From positions 86,834,945 through 86,898,944 of the forward strand of contig CM038216.1 in the NCBI GenBank assembly GCA_021442155.1: 64,000 nucleotides of DNA. The letters are read 5' to 3'. The notes beneath the pieces are model-generated. The model ran no database searches, had not been told where the DNA came from, and was given only the letters and a program-made list of their open reading frames with translations. Every line of letters starts with the position of its first letter. Within the stretch, counting starts at the first letter, position 1. This document shows, piece by piece, positions 44,201-56,576 of this stretch. A program made the translations under genes and the position numbers. The DNA comes from Cymbidium sinense (lineage: Eukaryota > Streptophyta > Magnoliopsida > Asparagales > Orchidaceae).

Positions 44201-47200
44201 ATTCATAATCTTTGATTTATAGGTTTTGAAAATAATTTTTGGTTTTAATAGTGATAATATCCACTCAAATTATTAATTTTAGCCAACACATACAATATGA
44301 CATAAAGGAAACATTTCATTTAATTTAATTTTTAAAAGAAATGAATGCATGATTTCATATGGCAAGCAATATTTAGCATGATTGGAAAGAAATGAAAAGG
44401 ATGCAATTACATAACTTCATTCACCTAATTAACTCCTAAGGATAATCATATAGAATAAGATTATTTAAAATGAATCAAAAATTCTTTAAAGAGATTTTTA
44501 TCTTTGAATTTGATTTGATTTAGGAAATATGAAAAGGGTTTGCTGGTTCTAACCTATTCCCCTCCCATGTATGAATTGATTTGGTTTAATTTAGGACAAT
44601 TAGGTTGATTTTATATTTTAATTAGGTTAAGGTATGAATTAAATCCATTAAATACCCTTACCTATACCACTTTAGTTATAGTAATTATGAGCCAACATAT
44701 ATATACAACCACATGTAAATTAAATTAGAAATGCACCTAGAAATAAAGGGGCCTAATGCAATTGGCTCACAATTATTGATTAATTAAGCTAAAGGGTTTG
44801 ATTAGTACTTTTATAATCCCCCACATGTAGTTTGATTATAATTTTCTTTGGAATTCTCTTAGGTTATTGAACACCTAAGAATCTACCTAAGAATTGAATG
44901 ATTAAGTTCTAGAATGATTCGATTTTGAATTTGATTAATTAAACTATTTAATGAAGTAATTGGGTCATTAATTGCAAGTTGACTAAGTGTTTATCCAAAT
45001 GAAATAAACTTAGGAGAAAGACTGGAAAAGAGGTCATAATCTCATTTCCTATGTCCATTCACTATTTCATGATGATTAACAAGTTTAATTAATAGATTTA
45101 TCACTGTTTAACATGTTAATTAATCATTTAATTAATTAAGAGAGTGATTAAGAATGAGATAAGAAATTCCCCTAATTAATCAGGTAATAAATTCCAAGAA
45201 AATCATGGGAGGTAGAGGTCATCCCATTGATTAATCTCAAATTTTTTTAATTAATTGCTAGAGTAATTAGGGAGTAATTAGCTTAATTACATTTTTCAAT
45301 AAAACCTAAATTAAGTAAAAATTACTACTCAAAATTAATTGATTTTAATTTTATATTATCCTCCTTTGAATTATGTTTAAAATATATGTTTATTTATATT
45401 TTTTGGATTTTTCTACAATTAGTTATGAATTTTGGAAGTTCCACCATTAAAATCAGATTAATTAAGCCTAATTAAATACCTAATCACATCGGGATGGTGG
45501 CTAATCGGGCAGCTTTCCATGTGCGCGATGGGATTGATTATTTAAGTTTTCATATTTAAGTCAACGGCGGTGGACACTTTTCTCTGGGCCATCCGATCAG
45601 ATCGGATGGGTGATTAATCTGCAATTTAAGCTTATAATCACGGATTGGATCTAGCATTGATCGATCCGGCGTTCATTCAATCATGTGAAACAGGATGGTG
45701 ATCTATCTCCTCTGAGTGGTGAGATGTCATCGATTGTCGATGATCCGACCTCACGAGCTCAAAGAAGCTCAAACTCATCCACACCTTGAGAAGCACAAGC
45801 AATTCATAATAGTAGAGATCACATGACTTGACAATTTCCTTATAAAGACCAAGCAAAATTTATCCTATGGTTGGTTTTCAATGGCATACCTCACAGGCCG
45901 ATGCTTCCAACGAGGAAGTAGCTTAGTAGTAGCCTGTTGAAGGAATTGGCTTTGATTTGAAGTAGATGGCTCAGTTAACCAAGGTCCCCTTCAATGGTGA
46001 TTGGACTTGATCAAAGTAGTGCTTCCCATGGTTTGGAGGCCTGGGAAATGTCTTGATCGAGCTCGATGAGGTCCAAGGATGATGTGTTCAAGGTTAATTT
46101 GATTTTGGTTGAGAATTGGATGTGTTAAGCTCGGGATTGATCTACCCTATTTCAGCTTTGAGTAAAACCAAAAATGAAAATTAAGGGAGCATGGGAATGG
46201 CTTGAAAAAGCTTGGGGAGGTTTCAATTGAATCTCCTTAGCTCTAAGGAAATGATTATATATGGTTTGAGTGAGAATGAGGGGGAGTATATCTCCCCCTC
46301 TTTGGATCAGATGGAGAGAGGTTGTTTTGCCATTTTTTATCATTGGCTTGGATTGGAGGCACAGTTTGAGATGCAAAACAGCCGACATGGGTCATTTTGG
46401 GTAGTGGAGTGAAGGAGAGTAGATGCCCATGTGCTAGGTGAGTCATTTGGAGTTCCAAGTGTTCAAATGCCATTAGGGAGGTCATTTTGGCCTTGCCTTG
46501 GGTGGTTGACCCAAGCTCATTGGGTAATGTTCACCTCCCTTAGTTCCCATGTGGACTAATAAAAGGATGCCAAGTGGCCTTGAGATAGAAATGGCAAAAT
46601 TATAAGTGAATTTGGTCATAGGATACCCTTTGACCTACGGGCAAAATGGTCATTCAGCCATGAGTTTGATTTAGGAAGATTTGAAATGATTTGAAAATGG
46701 GTTGGGCCAAATTTCAAGTGATTTGGAGTTCATTTGATTTCATTTAGCTCAATTTGACCCATTTAGGTCAAGTTGGGTCAAGTTCAATTAGGTTGACCAA
46801 TTGGTGCAGGTCAAACCATAGGTTAGGTCAAATTTAAATGATCATTTGGAGCCTATGGGTGTCATTGGTTTGGTTTAATTTGGTTTAGATTTAATTTTGG
46901 CTCATTTAGGTTCATTTGGGTCAAATGGGTCAAGCTGACCAATTTGACCCATTTGACCCAATTGGGCTAGGTCATGGGTTGGTTTAGGCTTTGTTGATCA
47001 TTTGAAATGTATTGCAAGCTTTAGTTTCAATCAATTTTAATTTGGTTTAATTTCAAGTTGATTTGGCCTTTAGGTCAAGCTGGGTTCATGGTCAATTGAG
47101 CTAGGTTGGGTCTAATTAGTCAATTGAAGCTTTGGTCAAGTTCAACAATCAATTTAGAATGAATTTGACCCATTGGTTGCAACTAATTTGGCTTATATCA

Positions 47201-48355
47201 AGATTTGAGCCATTTTAGCTTTTCAGGTCAATTTGGGTCAATTTAGGTCAAGTGGCCAATTAGGCTTGGTTTGGCTCAATTGATGGCTTAGTCATGTTCA
47301 ATCATTGATTATGAATGAGTTTGAGTCAATGGTTTTAATCAATTTGGCATATGGTTGGTTTTGTCTAGTTTAGGTTTCTTTTATACTAAGTGTTGACTTG
47401 GTCAAAGGCTTGGTTTGACTTGGTTTGACCCAATTTGAGTGATTGATCATTCTAAGATGATTGTTGATCATAATGTGAGGCTTAGATTGGCTTAGTTCAA
47501 TCCAATTTGGGTTGGATTAGAATTTGGCTCAAAAAGGTCCTTTAGGTCACCTTGGGTCAGGTGAGCTTAAATTGATCAAATGGCTTGATCAAGACTTTAT
47601 TCAAGTTTGGTTGAACTTTCATATGGACTTATGATGGAAATATAAATTTAATTGCAAGTGGTTTGGAGTTAAATGGGTTTTGGTTCATTTGAAAATTTTA
47701 AGTCAAAAGGATGAACATAGGTTTGACTTGGGTTGATTTTGATTTGGTGATTGGTGATTTATGTTTATATTTGGACTTGTGGTTGAAGGGTGATTGTTTG
47801 AAGAGAAAATCCAAGGGTTGGGATTGATTTGAGAATGATTTGGATAAATCAAGAAATTGGCTTAAAGGATATATGTTGGGTTTGGATTTGAGTCTTGAAT
47901 TTATATTGATTTGATTTTTCATTTGAATTTATATTTCATTTATATTTGTGAATATAAATGAGAATATAAATGATCAAGTATGTGAATTAGTAGTGAATTG
48001 ATTGTGAATTTGGCTAAGATAGGTCAAAAAGTTTGAAAAAGGGGTTTTGATTTGGTTTGATTTATATTCATTTGATTTGAATGACTTGGATGCCAATTTC
48101 ATTTATAATTGTGAATACAAATGATGGAATATGTGATTTATAAAGGACTCATCTAGCTTTGGGTTGATTTGAAGGGTTTGGTTAAGCATATGGATGTGAT
48201 TCATAAGGCTTAGGAAGGTTTTGGATTTGGAATTGATCATGGGTTTCAATCATTTAATTTGGAATTGATTCATTATTTGGATTTTGGAATTTGGATTTGA
48301 ATTTGGTTTTGAATTTGAGGTTTGATTTGAAAGAAGGAAGCAAATATTGGGTTCA
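41287..48355 (-). repeat. 3' LTR-side block of the second LTR element
   Basis: The first 1.5 kb (41287-42785) is a proven direct repeat with 54320-55853, so at least this much is LTR. The block continues collinearly with the third copy at about 57780-64000 as far as the window allows, so the inner LTR edge is not resolved: the LTR could be 1.5 kb or up to about 7 kb. The inner part (about 46650-48350) is a minisatellite of GGTCAA/TTGGGTCAA words. No TG/CA inner border with a polypurine tract was found. No host gene. Confidence 0.6.
46650..48350. repeat. GGTCAANTTGGGTCAA minisatellite
   Basis: Dense, irregular repeats of TTTGGGTCAA, GGTCAAGTTGG, TTGACCCATTTG and ATTTGGTTTGATTT. It contains an 18-bp perfect inverted repeat, 46916-46933 and 46944-46961 (TTGGGTCAAATGGGTCAA and its complement), with a 10-nt loop. 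A diverged version occupies 62540-64000. Open frames inside (for example 47698-47922) are compositional. Confidence 0.75.
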
Positions 48356-50580
48356 AGCTATACGGTAGGCAAGTCCATTTAAACCCCTAAAGCATAACTT
48401 ATTCCTATGGCTAACTCTTCTAAGTCTCTAGGGTTAGGTTAATTGTTCACCTAATCACTAGAAGTGTCTCAATACTAAGGAACTCTTAGTGTCTAGAGGA
48501 GTCTTATGTCTAAGATGGAGAAGTTGAGAACTTACTCCAAAAGTGAGGTCAACAAAGGGCGTCCAATAGGTATGGTGTGACTGACAAGGTATACCGCACA
48601 TATTGGTGTTGATTGAGATGATCAACAATGTTCGAGCGATCATAAGAACTAACAGAAATGATCTACTCTTAAACTCAAAGTGTAGAAGGAATCAATATCT
48701 CAGTGCAATGCAACTCTACTTATGTCAAAGAGAGAGTGAGGGAGAAATCACTAGATTGAGTATGTGAGCCTTCCTCTAGGGAAAAGGTTCAAGCCACTTG
48801 GGGAGGTTGTGAAATCCACGGGATTAGAATCTTGAATCCACTAGGGATAAAAGGTGTGAACCTTTACCTAGGGGAGCATGTTCAGGTTGGATTGAATTGA
48901 CTCCATTGGGGAGGTTGGAAAGATTTGCATCTTACTAAGGAGAAGCTGATCAATTTGATGTTTAATTTACTCACTTAAAGGTTGGTTGATTTTGTTTGAT
49001 TTTTAAATTTTGAGATGTCATTTTATTATGGATCACACTAAGTAGGGCCATGTCGGCCTTGGCATACTTCAGATTTACCAATCCAAATAAGTAGTCTACC
49101 AACTACATAGTAAGACTATTCAGCCAAATGGGTTGCCTTTCAGTGTGCCTTGGCTATACTAGGAAGAAAGCATAGCACACATATTTCAAATAGGGATCAC
49201 GGGTGATGTTGGCAAACAATGGATTAAACTCAACCTTAGGTTGACAACTGAGTGAATGCCGTTGGGAGGCTTAAATCAGCTTAAAGATAGTCAAAATTAA
49301 TTTCATTTTAATTGAATTGCATTTTGTTTTAATTTCAATTATTTTACTTTGATGGATCTCTTTGGTTTGTCATGGATCCACTAAGAAGGGGCTAATATCA
49401 AACTATCTGATTCATTAAACCAAAGGGATAGTCTACCGGTTGTGGGATAGAACTAACCAACCAGAGGGGTGCCTTTCGGTTTGCAATGCTCAAGTTAGGA
49501 AGAAAGCATGGGGACTCACATATTCCACTACAAAAGACCACTGCGGTGATGTATTAGCAAGGTAATATGTCAACCCGACCAAGGGTTTCCCGTGAGTTTG
49601 TGATAGTCATGCTAGAAAGAATGCATTGTAGACTTATATCTTCCAGAGCGAAATGACCACCAGGGTAACCTGTTTGTGGAAAAATAGATGGGACGACCAG
49701 GGTGACCTGAGAGAGTGCCAACACGGGGACTTATCTTAACTCAAGTGTAGTGTAATTCATAGGAGCTAAGATAGGATGCTTGCTTGGGAAAGGGGACACT
49801 ATGGGCTTGAATTCCTAATCCATAAGCGAATAAATTTATTTATTTTGTTTGTTTATCATAGAACCTTTTGTGAGGGATCTGCTAGAAGGAACTTATATCA
49901 CTAGACCTATTTGATTCTTGGTCGAATCTATGCATCGGCTGAACAAATTCTCCAATCACAGGGGTGGCTACTAGAAATGGGGGACTATCCAATCCAAGAG
50001 TAGCCCGGGTAGTGTCTAAATGGGGGAATAAAGGATGTAATCCAAGTAGAGTGCCTGCAGTGGAGGGGCTACTAAGGGATTTATCCAAAACCCTGAAGAA
50101 GATAATGTCTATAGGTATTCAGTGGCCAACTCAAGGAGAAAGCATGAGGACTCATATCTGCGAAGAGTGGTGTATCCACCAGGTGGGTCGCTGTCAGCAT
50201 AGCGAACATCAACCAACCTAAGGTGCCCATCGGTTCATGATAATCAGCCTAATAAAAAAGCATCGGATCCTCACATCCTCATATAACAGAACTTATTGCC
50301 AGGATAGTCTATCTTCGGCTCGATAGGCGCTTTCGACCTAGGGTGACTACTGAGTGAATGCACTGGGGAACTTAAATCAGCTCAAAAGTAGTCGAGAGGG
50401 ATGGAGCTACTGGGGGACTTATCCTAAGACCCATAGTCCTTAAGAGTCCTTAGTCAGGTGATTAGGTCCATTGTAGGCTGGTGACTTCTATCTTTTGAGA
50501 TAGTACACCTCTCCTCAATGTCATACCTGATCACCCTAATATGAACATCTATGGATCTATGTGGTGTCCTAACTAAAGGC
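48356..50580 (-). repeat. Inverted copy of the gypsy 3'-region tandem repeats
   Basis: The reverse complement of this stretch resembles 15985-18300. Units carry AGGAAGAAAGCAT..ACTCACAT (sense ATGTAAGT..ATGCTTTCTTCC) at about 49161, 49497, 49613, 50136 and 50256, next to CTAACCAACCNNAGGGGTGCCTTTCGG segments (sense CCTTAGGTTGGTTAG). CCACTAGGG motifs near 48780-48900 match the CCCCAGTGGA words of the other copy. This links the two LTR elements to one family despite opposite orientation. No genes. Confidence 0.7.
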
Positions 50581-50749
50581 GTACATTTCTATTTTTATTT
50601 ATTTTATTTTAAAAGATAGATGAAGGCAGAAATATTTCACCACAGATATCTTTTTCTTGTATGGAGGTACTGTCCACTACCTTCCTATACTAGTTACCCC
50701 TTCTGGAGGTGAACTCTTGGGTTGATCCAAGACATGCAATAAATCAAAA

Positions 50750-52400
50750 CTAGTCTCCACATTGGTAGGGGTGTCGGAGCTTGATTAGAAGTGTTAGAAC
50801 TGTCGGTAGCAAATCTTCAAGTCTCTTTCCCATCTTATCAATCTGCTCATCTTTCTGTTTGAGTTGTTGAAGGAGGTGTTGGGTTGAATAAGCTGTATCA
50901 TTTTGTTTGGGCACAACACCTTCCGAACTCTGGTGATCCTGGATGAGAGAACCTCTAGTATTAACCATATGTATCTTTGCTGAGTCTTCAAACAAATCAT
51001 CTTTGTTAGAGTCAAAGCTAACCTTCTCCTCTTCGAGGTTAGACCAATCATACCCTAGGATTTTTTTCTTTTTAGTAAAATATTATGCTAAGATGTTATT
51101 CAAGGAGAGGTCTAATTGTGTAGGCATAAATGCTCATAGCTGACTGGTGGTGGGATCATGCTCATGAACAGAGATACATTTGACCTCCCCTGCTCCTGGA
51201 GTGCTAACCTTGTGAGGGTTATGCTCACTGGAAGACAAATGCTCATGATCTCTATGGGTGAAGTGCCCCAGGGAATATACTATCATGGGGATAATAGAAC
51301 TGTCTCCTTCTCCCTCTACTGCTGCTATATACATGATCAACTGAGGTGATGGTAGTGATGGCATAACTACAATGCTACAAGGTCGCCACTCGCTCTTCAC
51401 CATAACTAAAGTGGGAGGTCAAGCAGGAGAGCTCGCCCTCACCTTAGTCAGCGGTGTATATGAAGTGGGATCCCATCGCGGATCACTAGTGGGGCTTTCT
51501 TCTCCCCGATCTTTGCTCTCATGGGTGTAACTATAGAAGATTGAACTTGGCGATAGTGGACCTAGTATAGTGGTGTGGTGGAGACAACGACTCCCTGTGG
51601 GCTCTCCACCCATGATGAGTGGTACCATGTCAATATGCTCGGTGTGATCGATTAGGGAAATCTATGAGGCGAGCGACTACTTGATATCTTTGCCTCTCTC
51701 TAGTAATGTGAACTGATTTCTCAAGCCTCTGCCCTCTCTCGAGACTTGCTCATCTACACTACGAGGAATAACTAACTATAAATCAAACTGGGAACTAGAC
51801 TCTGACAGTCCATAAGCCCTGCCAACATGGCATAAATTTGTCCTGAGGATAGCATATGACCTCCTCCTATCTCTAGCAAATGTCTCATAATGAACCAGAA
51901 GTGGAGGTGATACTATAATTCCCTTGACATCATTCTCTCCTTCAGAACCAGAAAGGGGATGAAACTTATTCTGAGTAAGAAAAAGAGAAACTACCCTAGG
52001 TGACCCCTCTTCTATAACATGAGATACTACCTACTCCTTGGAAATGTGCGTGGTGCCACTTGATCTTGTGGCTCTATTTATCTTGTGTTTGGCTAGGTGG
52101 AGTAGTGCAGAGCTAGACCCTACCTCAAGGTAGGGAGACTATCCCTAAAGCTAGTGTAGTCTTCCCCTTAGAGCTAATGAGTGGGTATTAGCAGGGGATG
52201 ATGAGAACAAGATTGCATGGGCACTAGGGAGAATCTGCGGAACCTCTACCACCTTCCTCTTTAGTGAGGGAAATTCAAAATCTGAGGGCATCTCAATATG
52301 GATGACTAGCTTCTGCCCAGCCATGACATTCTTACTGACAGTGGTGAGAGTTGACCTCACAAGTAATTCTAGCTCCCTCGAATCATCGGCCAAAATATAT
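50750..52400 (-). pseudogene. gag-like / ORF1-like remnant of the second LTR element
   Basis: Minus-strand coding-like stretch with frameshifts. The upstream frame (52151-52393, 80 codons) starts MADDSRELELLVRSTLTTVS. Further frames at 51419-51628 and 51134-51403 follow. The last (50750-50995, 81 codons) has MVNTRGS, then a Gln/Lys-rich helix (LLQQLKQKDEQIDKMGKRLE) like the N-terminus of many plant gypsy Gag proteins. Sequence then passes directly into the 3' repeats, without capsid, zinc knuckle or pol. Tat/Ogre elements often have an extra ORF before gag, and the upstream part may be that. The assignment of the upstream frames is inference. Confidence 0.5.
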
Positions 52401-54291
52401 CAAATGGGCGAAATCAGTTTGGGATAGGCTGGCCCGATCCAAGGCCAAATCCATCCTAAAGGGGAAGGTGAACACATACTTTTGTGGATCTATTTATATT
52501 GTACTATTCTGAGAAATTTGACCAGACTGAGGTGAAACTGAAATGGAACTCTGTAATTGTTGAAAATAAACTCAAATCATATTTTCTGCCTTGGTATTCT
52601 ATTGACTTTTTAGATTTGATTTAGAGTTTGAACATACACTCAACAATTTGAATATGTAAAGTGGGGCTCATTGAATTTGAGAGAGATTTTAAATAAATTG
52701 GAGGAGAGATTTTGAGTTCATTTGAGTTTAGACACCACATTCAACAAATTTGTGTATGTTGAATGGGTTCTAGTATTTTGGAGAGACTTTTGATGTTTGC
52801 ATTGGTTCAAGTTTGAATTTGATTTTATATTTTGGGGACCATATATTTAACAAATTTGAGTATGTTAAATAAAGGGTCAATAGATTTTGTTTGGGATTAC
52901 TCATTTAGCCAATTTGGATATGCTAAATGAGATGTTTGAAAACAATTTTCTTCTTTTGGTTGTTTGCCCGTGATGTGTATCATATGTGAGTTTAGAAATT
53001 GAATCTGTATTAAGCAAATTTTTGTATGCTAAATAAAACCCAATTTTAATTTTTCATTTTTTTTTAAATGGGATCTTTTACTTACCAAATTTTTGTATGC
53101 TAAAAAAAGTCCAAATGTGTTTGATTTTTGTTTAGATTTGTGTTATTTTTGAAAAGGGGGATTTCTATTTAACAAATATGGTGTGTTAAATACAATCTAA
53201 TTTATTTTCAATTTTCTCCATGAAAAATAAAACTTTCATTTGACAAATTTGGGTATGTCAAATAGAATTCCAATGTATTTTGATTTTCATGATTTTTTAA
53301 AAGGAGATTTTCATTTAACAAATTTTGGTATGTAAAATGGAAGGCAATCATATTATATTTTTCAAAGATAAAATTTTATTGTGTGGTTATTGCTTTTTGA
53401 AAATAAGAAAATTCCAACTTAACACATGTGGAATGTGTAAGTGGAGTTTCAAATGGTGTGATTTTATTTGAAAATGAAACCTCCATTCAATAATTTTGGA
53501 TATGTTGAATGAAGATGCTTATTTCCAAATTTGTGCTTTTTGAAAGAGGAAAGAAACTCCAACTCTAATATATATGGAATATATTGGGTGGAGTTTCAAT
53601 CTTATGATATGATTTTATTTGGAAATGAAATCTTCATTCAATAAATTTGAGTATATTGAATGAGGATTCTCATTTTCAAATATGTTCTTTGAAAAGAAAG
53701 AAACCCCAACTTCAACTTATGTGAGATATTAGTGGGTTTCAATTTTATAAAATAAATTATTTTGGAAATGAAACCTTCATTCAATAAATCTGGTATGTTG
53801 AATGAAGATGTTCATTTTAAATATGTGCTTTTGAAAGATGATTTTGATTTTGGTTTTGAAAAGGAATTACATGTAACAATCCTAAGGATTGTTAGATGGG
53901 TTGAGTTATATATATATTTTTGTGAAAATTTTTTTTAAAGTATGTTATTATGTGAAGTTTGAGAAAGTGCTTTTAGAAAGTGACATTTTTAAGGATATAT
54001 TTTCTTCTATTTGTGGAAAGAACCTTACTTTACCATAGAGAGTAAGGAGGTTCAAAAAACTTTAGTCATCCCTTTTAGTTAAATTTTATTTTCACCTATT
54101 GGGGACCTAATAGGGTTTTAAGACCTACATGGAGTGAGGTCCTAAAACCTAAAGGATGTTGGTTAGCTTAGCTTAAGAATGAAATGCGCTAAGTGCCAAT
54201 GAAAAAGAAGGATAATCTCGGACTATGAAATATGAATTCACTATCGATACTTAGAGATAATGATCATTTACTAAGGATGGAGATGGAAACC
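52401..54291 (-). other. Leader (5' UTR) of the second LTR element with hairpin repeats
   Basis: AT-rich non-coding region between the primer-binding site and the first coding-like frame. It holds about 13 tandem imperfect hairpins at 52637-53807 (see separate entry). From 53820 to 54290 no repeated structure is obvious, except a short AACAATCC/GGATTGTT inverted repeat near 53875. Confidence 0.6.
52637..53807. repeat. Tandem hairpin array with co-varying arms
   Basis: Units of 27-33 nt spaced about 60-160 bp apart, each with an 8-12 bp stem and a loop close to AATTTGNGTA. Perfect or near-perfect examples: 52738-52765 (CATTCAACA/TGTTGAATG), 52844-52871 (TATTTAACA/TGTTAAATA), 52901-52930 (TCATTTAGC/GCTAAATGA), 53166-53192, 53237-53264 (ATTTGACA/TGTCAAAT), 53634-53663 (TCATTCAATA/TATTGAATGA), 53775-53807 (12 bp with one G-T). 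Weaker units lie at 52637, 53008, 53312, 53413 and 53484. Substitutions in one arm are matched in the other. Confidence 0.85.
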
Positions 54292-54311
54292 TTTCCCAGC
54301 GAAAGGCGCCA
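54292..54311 (-). other. Primer-binding-site candidate
   Basis: On the minus strand the sequence TGGCGCCTTTCGCTGGGAAA begins 8 nt inside the LTR end (CACCACA at 54320). TGGCGCC followed by a G-rich stretch is the usual form of a tRNA 3'-end complement in plant gypsy elements. It fixes the element's orientation as minus. The matching tRNA was not checked, and the 8-nt spacing is longer than usual. Confidence 0.6.
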
Positions 54312-54319
54312 CAAAAATC

Positions 54320-55853
54320 TGTGGTGTTTATTTTTGTGTTGAATGTTATTGTTATTAGGTGTTTGTTTTATGTGAGGGGACACCATGCAGATCCACAGAT
54401 GTACTCATTAGGATGATCAAGTACAATATTAAGGAATAATGTACTATCTCAAGAGATAGAAGTCATTATCCTATAATGGACCTAATTACCTAAATGAGGA
54501 CTCCTAAGGCATGTTGGGTCTTCGAATGTACCAGCGATCTTTCCTCTACTTTATATGAAAAAGTAAAGTAGGGTTTATTTTAAGCTGGGTTCGTTAAGTT
54601 CCCTATGGAGGCAAGCCCCCATAGTTAATTACATCCTAAGGAATGGGATTTCTTAGAATACTCTTGATTAAGGTAAATGATCATTTTCTCCAAAGATTTC
54701 AAAGATAGGACTATCAACTAATTGGAAATTTTTGGAAAATCAAGTGAGATTGATCAAAAGGGAGGAGTTCTTATTGAAACCAAAGGAGATAAATAATGAA
54801 TGCTCATGATACTAGGAAACCTAGTGAGCATCCCAAATTATTCTATGGTTGGGCTTTATATTTTTGAAGTTGAAGAGAATTATCTATTTGAGTTGAATTT
54901 TTATTCAAAATTTAGGGCTTACAATTCCACAATACAAGGTTGTAGAAATGCCTAAGAGGTTAGGATTTATGCTTGTATCCTGCAAAGGAAAACAGAAACC
55001 TCAGATTCTAAATCTAGGGAGCTTTGGCAAGGGCCAGAGCATGACATAAATCTAAGGCAAAAATGGGTATATGGTTTACCTCCACAAGAGAGAGTAAACC
55101 ACCTGACTATTGAGCTTACAACCGACTGGTGGCCACCAACTAATTCCTCCTATGATTTAAAAAAAATGTATGCAAGTCTTATGCTTTGCAAGATGACTAG
55201 CCTGTTGTTTATTTAGAAAGAGGCTAAGTCCTTAAACTCACTCCCTAATGGACTAGATCATGAAGGGCATGAATAATGACCTAGATCTAATGCAAATTTT
55301 TTAAAATTTTATTTTTATATTTGGACATTTTTATTTGACAAGAGCTATGGGATTTTATATGCCTAATGCATGAGAAAATTAGTTATCGGAAAAAATCAGA
55401 AAGAAGGAGGGGTGCTTCCACCATGGCTCTCAAAGGTCAAGCCATTTTCTCTAGCAAATGTGGAAGCCCTCCACTAGCGAGAGTGAGATAATATGATTTA
55501 TGCATGATATGAGACATACAACATCCAGCTAAGGGTTTGCTAAATCTTTTATTATCTTGATTTATGCCTTACACTTTAAGTGAGATTATGAATTATTTAA
55601 TTTAATTTTGAGTTGACTAATTGGATATAAAATTTATTTTTCTCTAAGAGCTTAATCGCTTCCAGGCCATTCAACAACCATCAAACAATTAAGAAACTAG
55701 GAAAGTCATGTCATCTTAATTCTATAATCATAAACATAACATCAATCAATTTATAAAATTAGTGCAAAAGAATAAGAGGCTGATGTGGTTAGGTTCCACT
55801 ACACAACCCGAAAAGAATTATGGGTAGCCGAGCTCTACCCTTATACAACTCGT
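54320..55853 (-). repeat. 5' LTR (partial) of the second LTR element
   Basis: Direct repeat of 41287-42785: same TGTGGTGTTTATTT border, GAGGGGACACCA, AATGTACTATCTCAAGAGATAG, CCTAAATCTAAGG and TCTACCCTTATACAAC segments, with scattered substitutions and indels. It ends abruptly at TACAACTCG, where TTTAGG array begins, while the other copy continues, so its outer (5') end is lost. No target-site duplication can be tested. Confidence 0.8.
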
Positions 55854-56098
55854 ATTTAGGATTTGGGGTTTAGGGTGAGTTTAGAGTTTGGGGTTTAGAG
55901 TTTGGGGTTTAGGGTTTAGAGTTTAAGGTTTAGGGTTTATGATTTATAGTTTAGGGTTTAAGTTTTTGGATTTAGAGTTTAGAGTTTACGGTTTTAGTTT
56001 TTAAGGTTTAGGTTTTAGGGTTTATAGTTTTTAGGGTTAAGGGTTTAGGTTTTAGGTTTAAGGTTTAGGTTTTAGTTTAGGGTTTAGGGTTTTTGATT
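55854..56098. repeat. TTTAGGG-type array
   Basis: Telomere-like block (TTTAGGG, TTTGGGG, TTTAGAG variants) between the broken LTR and the last GR-RBP fragment, in the same orientation as the arrays left of the LTR element. Confidence 0.88.
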
Positions 56099-56576
56099 GT
56101 TTTTTAACACAAAATAAATTCAAATTCAACATTTCTTCTTTTTGATTTCATCAACCAAGTAACACATCAAGTTTTGAAAGACATAAGAGACAACATAGAT
56201 AAAAAATGAGCACGCATTGAGCAAATCAAAAATCTTAGATAACTAGAATCATCTCTATTGTAAAGACACAATTCCATAAATTGCCATTCTTCAGTTTCTT
56301 CAATTCCCATCAGAACCACCAAAGCCTCTTGAGTAGCGGGATCCACCATCAGATCCCCGATCGTTTCCTATGCCACCACCACAATTGTAACCTTCGTCGT
56401 TCCACCTACCTCCATAACCACCACTGCTCCGACCACCACCTCCATATCCACCAACTCCTCCAAATCCCCCAACACCACTATAGTAACTATCGCCTCCACC
56501 TTCGCCGCCACTAATAGATCTTGACTGAGCCTGGTTGACGGTGATGTTCCTGCCATCAAGGTTCTGCCCATTCTTA
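56099..56576 (-). pseudogene. GR-RBP 3' fragment retrocopy, copy 10 (best preserved)
   Basis: The clearest copy. The minus-strand frame is open for 100 codons (56602 to 56300) and reads KNGQNLDGRNITVNQAQSRS, then GGEGGGDSYYSGVGGFGG, GGYGGGGRSSGGYGG, NRGS-like and SRYSRGFGGSDGN, ending at TGA in place of the Trp codon of the GGSDGNWRN terminus. The segment after the RRM plus a Gly/Tyr/Arg tail identifies a class of small nuclear/cytoplasmic RNA chaperones (GRP7/GRP8-like). The RRM is missing: the fragment starts about 10 codons before the glycine domain. The ATG at 56602 lies in telomere-like sequence, so the first ten residues are translated satellite. 3' UTR and poly(A) run to 56099. Confidence 0.9.

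Larger units (their letters stand above)
41287..55853 (-). mobile_element. Deleted Tat/Ogre-like LTR retrotransposon, pol lost
   Basis: Direct repeats beginning TGTGGTGTTTATTT at 41287 and 54320 are similar for about 1.5 kb. A primer-binding-site-like sequence beside 54320 on the minus strand, a gag-like frame at 50750-52400 (minus) and the inverted gypsy 3' repeats at 48360-50580 all indicate minus orientation: 5' LTR right, leader, gag-like part, 3' region, 3' LTR left. No RT, RNase H or integrase is recognisable, so the pol region is deleted. The right LTR stops at about 55853 against telomere-like DNA. The LTRs differ by many substitutions and indels, so the insertion is old. Confidence 0.65.

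Noticed and set aside
49882..50221. Overlapping frames on both strands (68 and 85 codons)
   Set aside because: They lie inside the inverted gypsy 3' repeats and have no domain; the counterpart at 15961-18330 does not conserve them.
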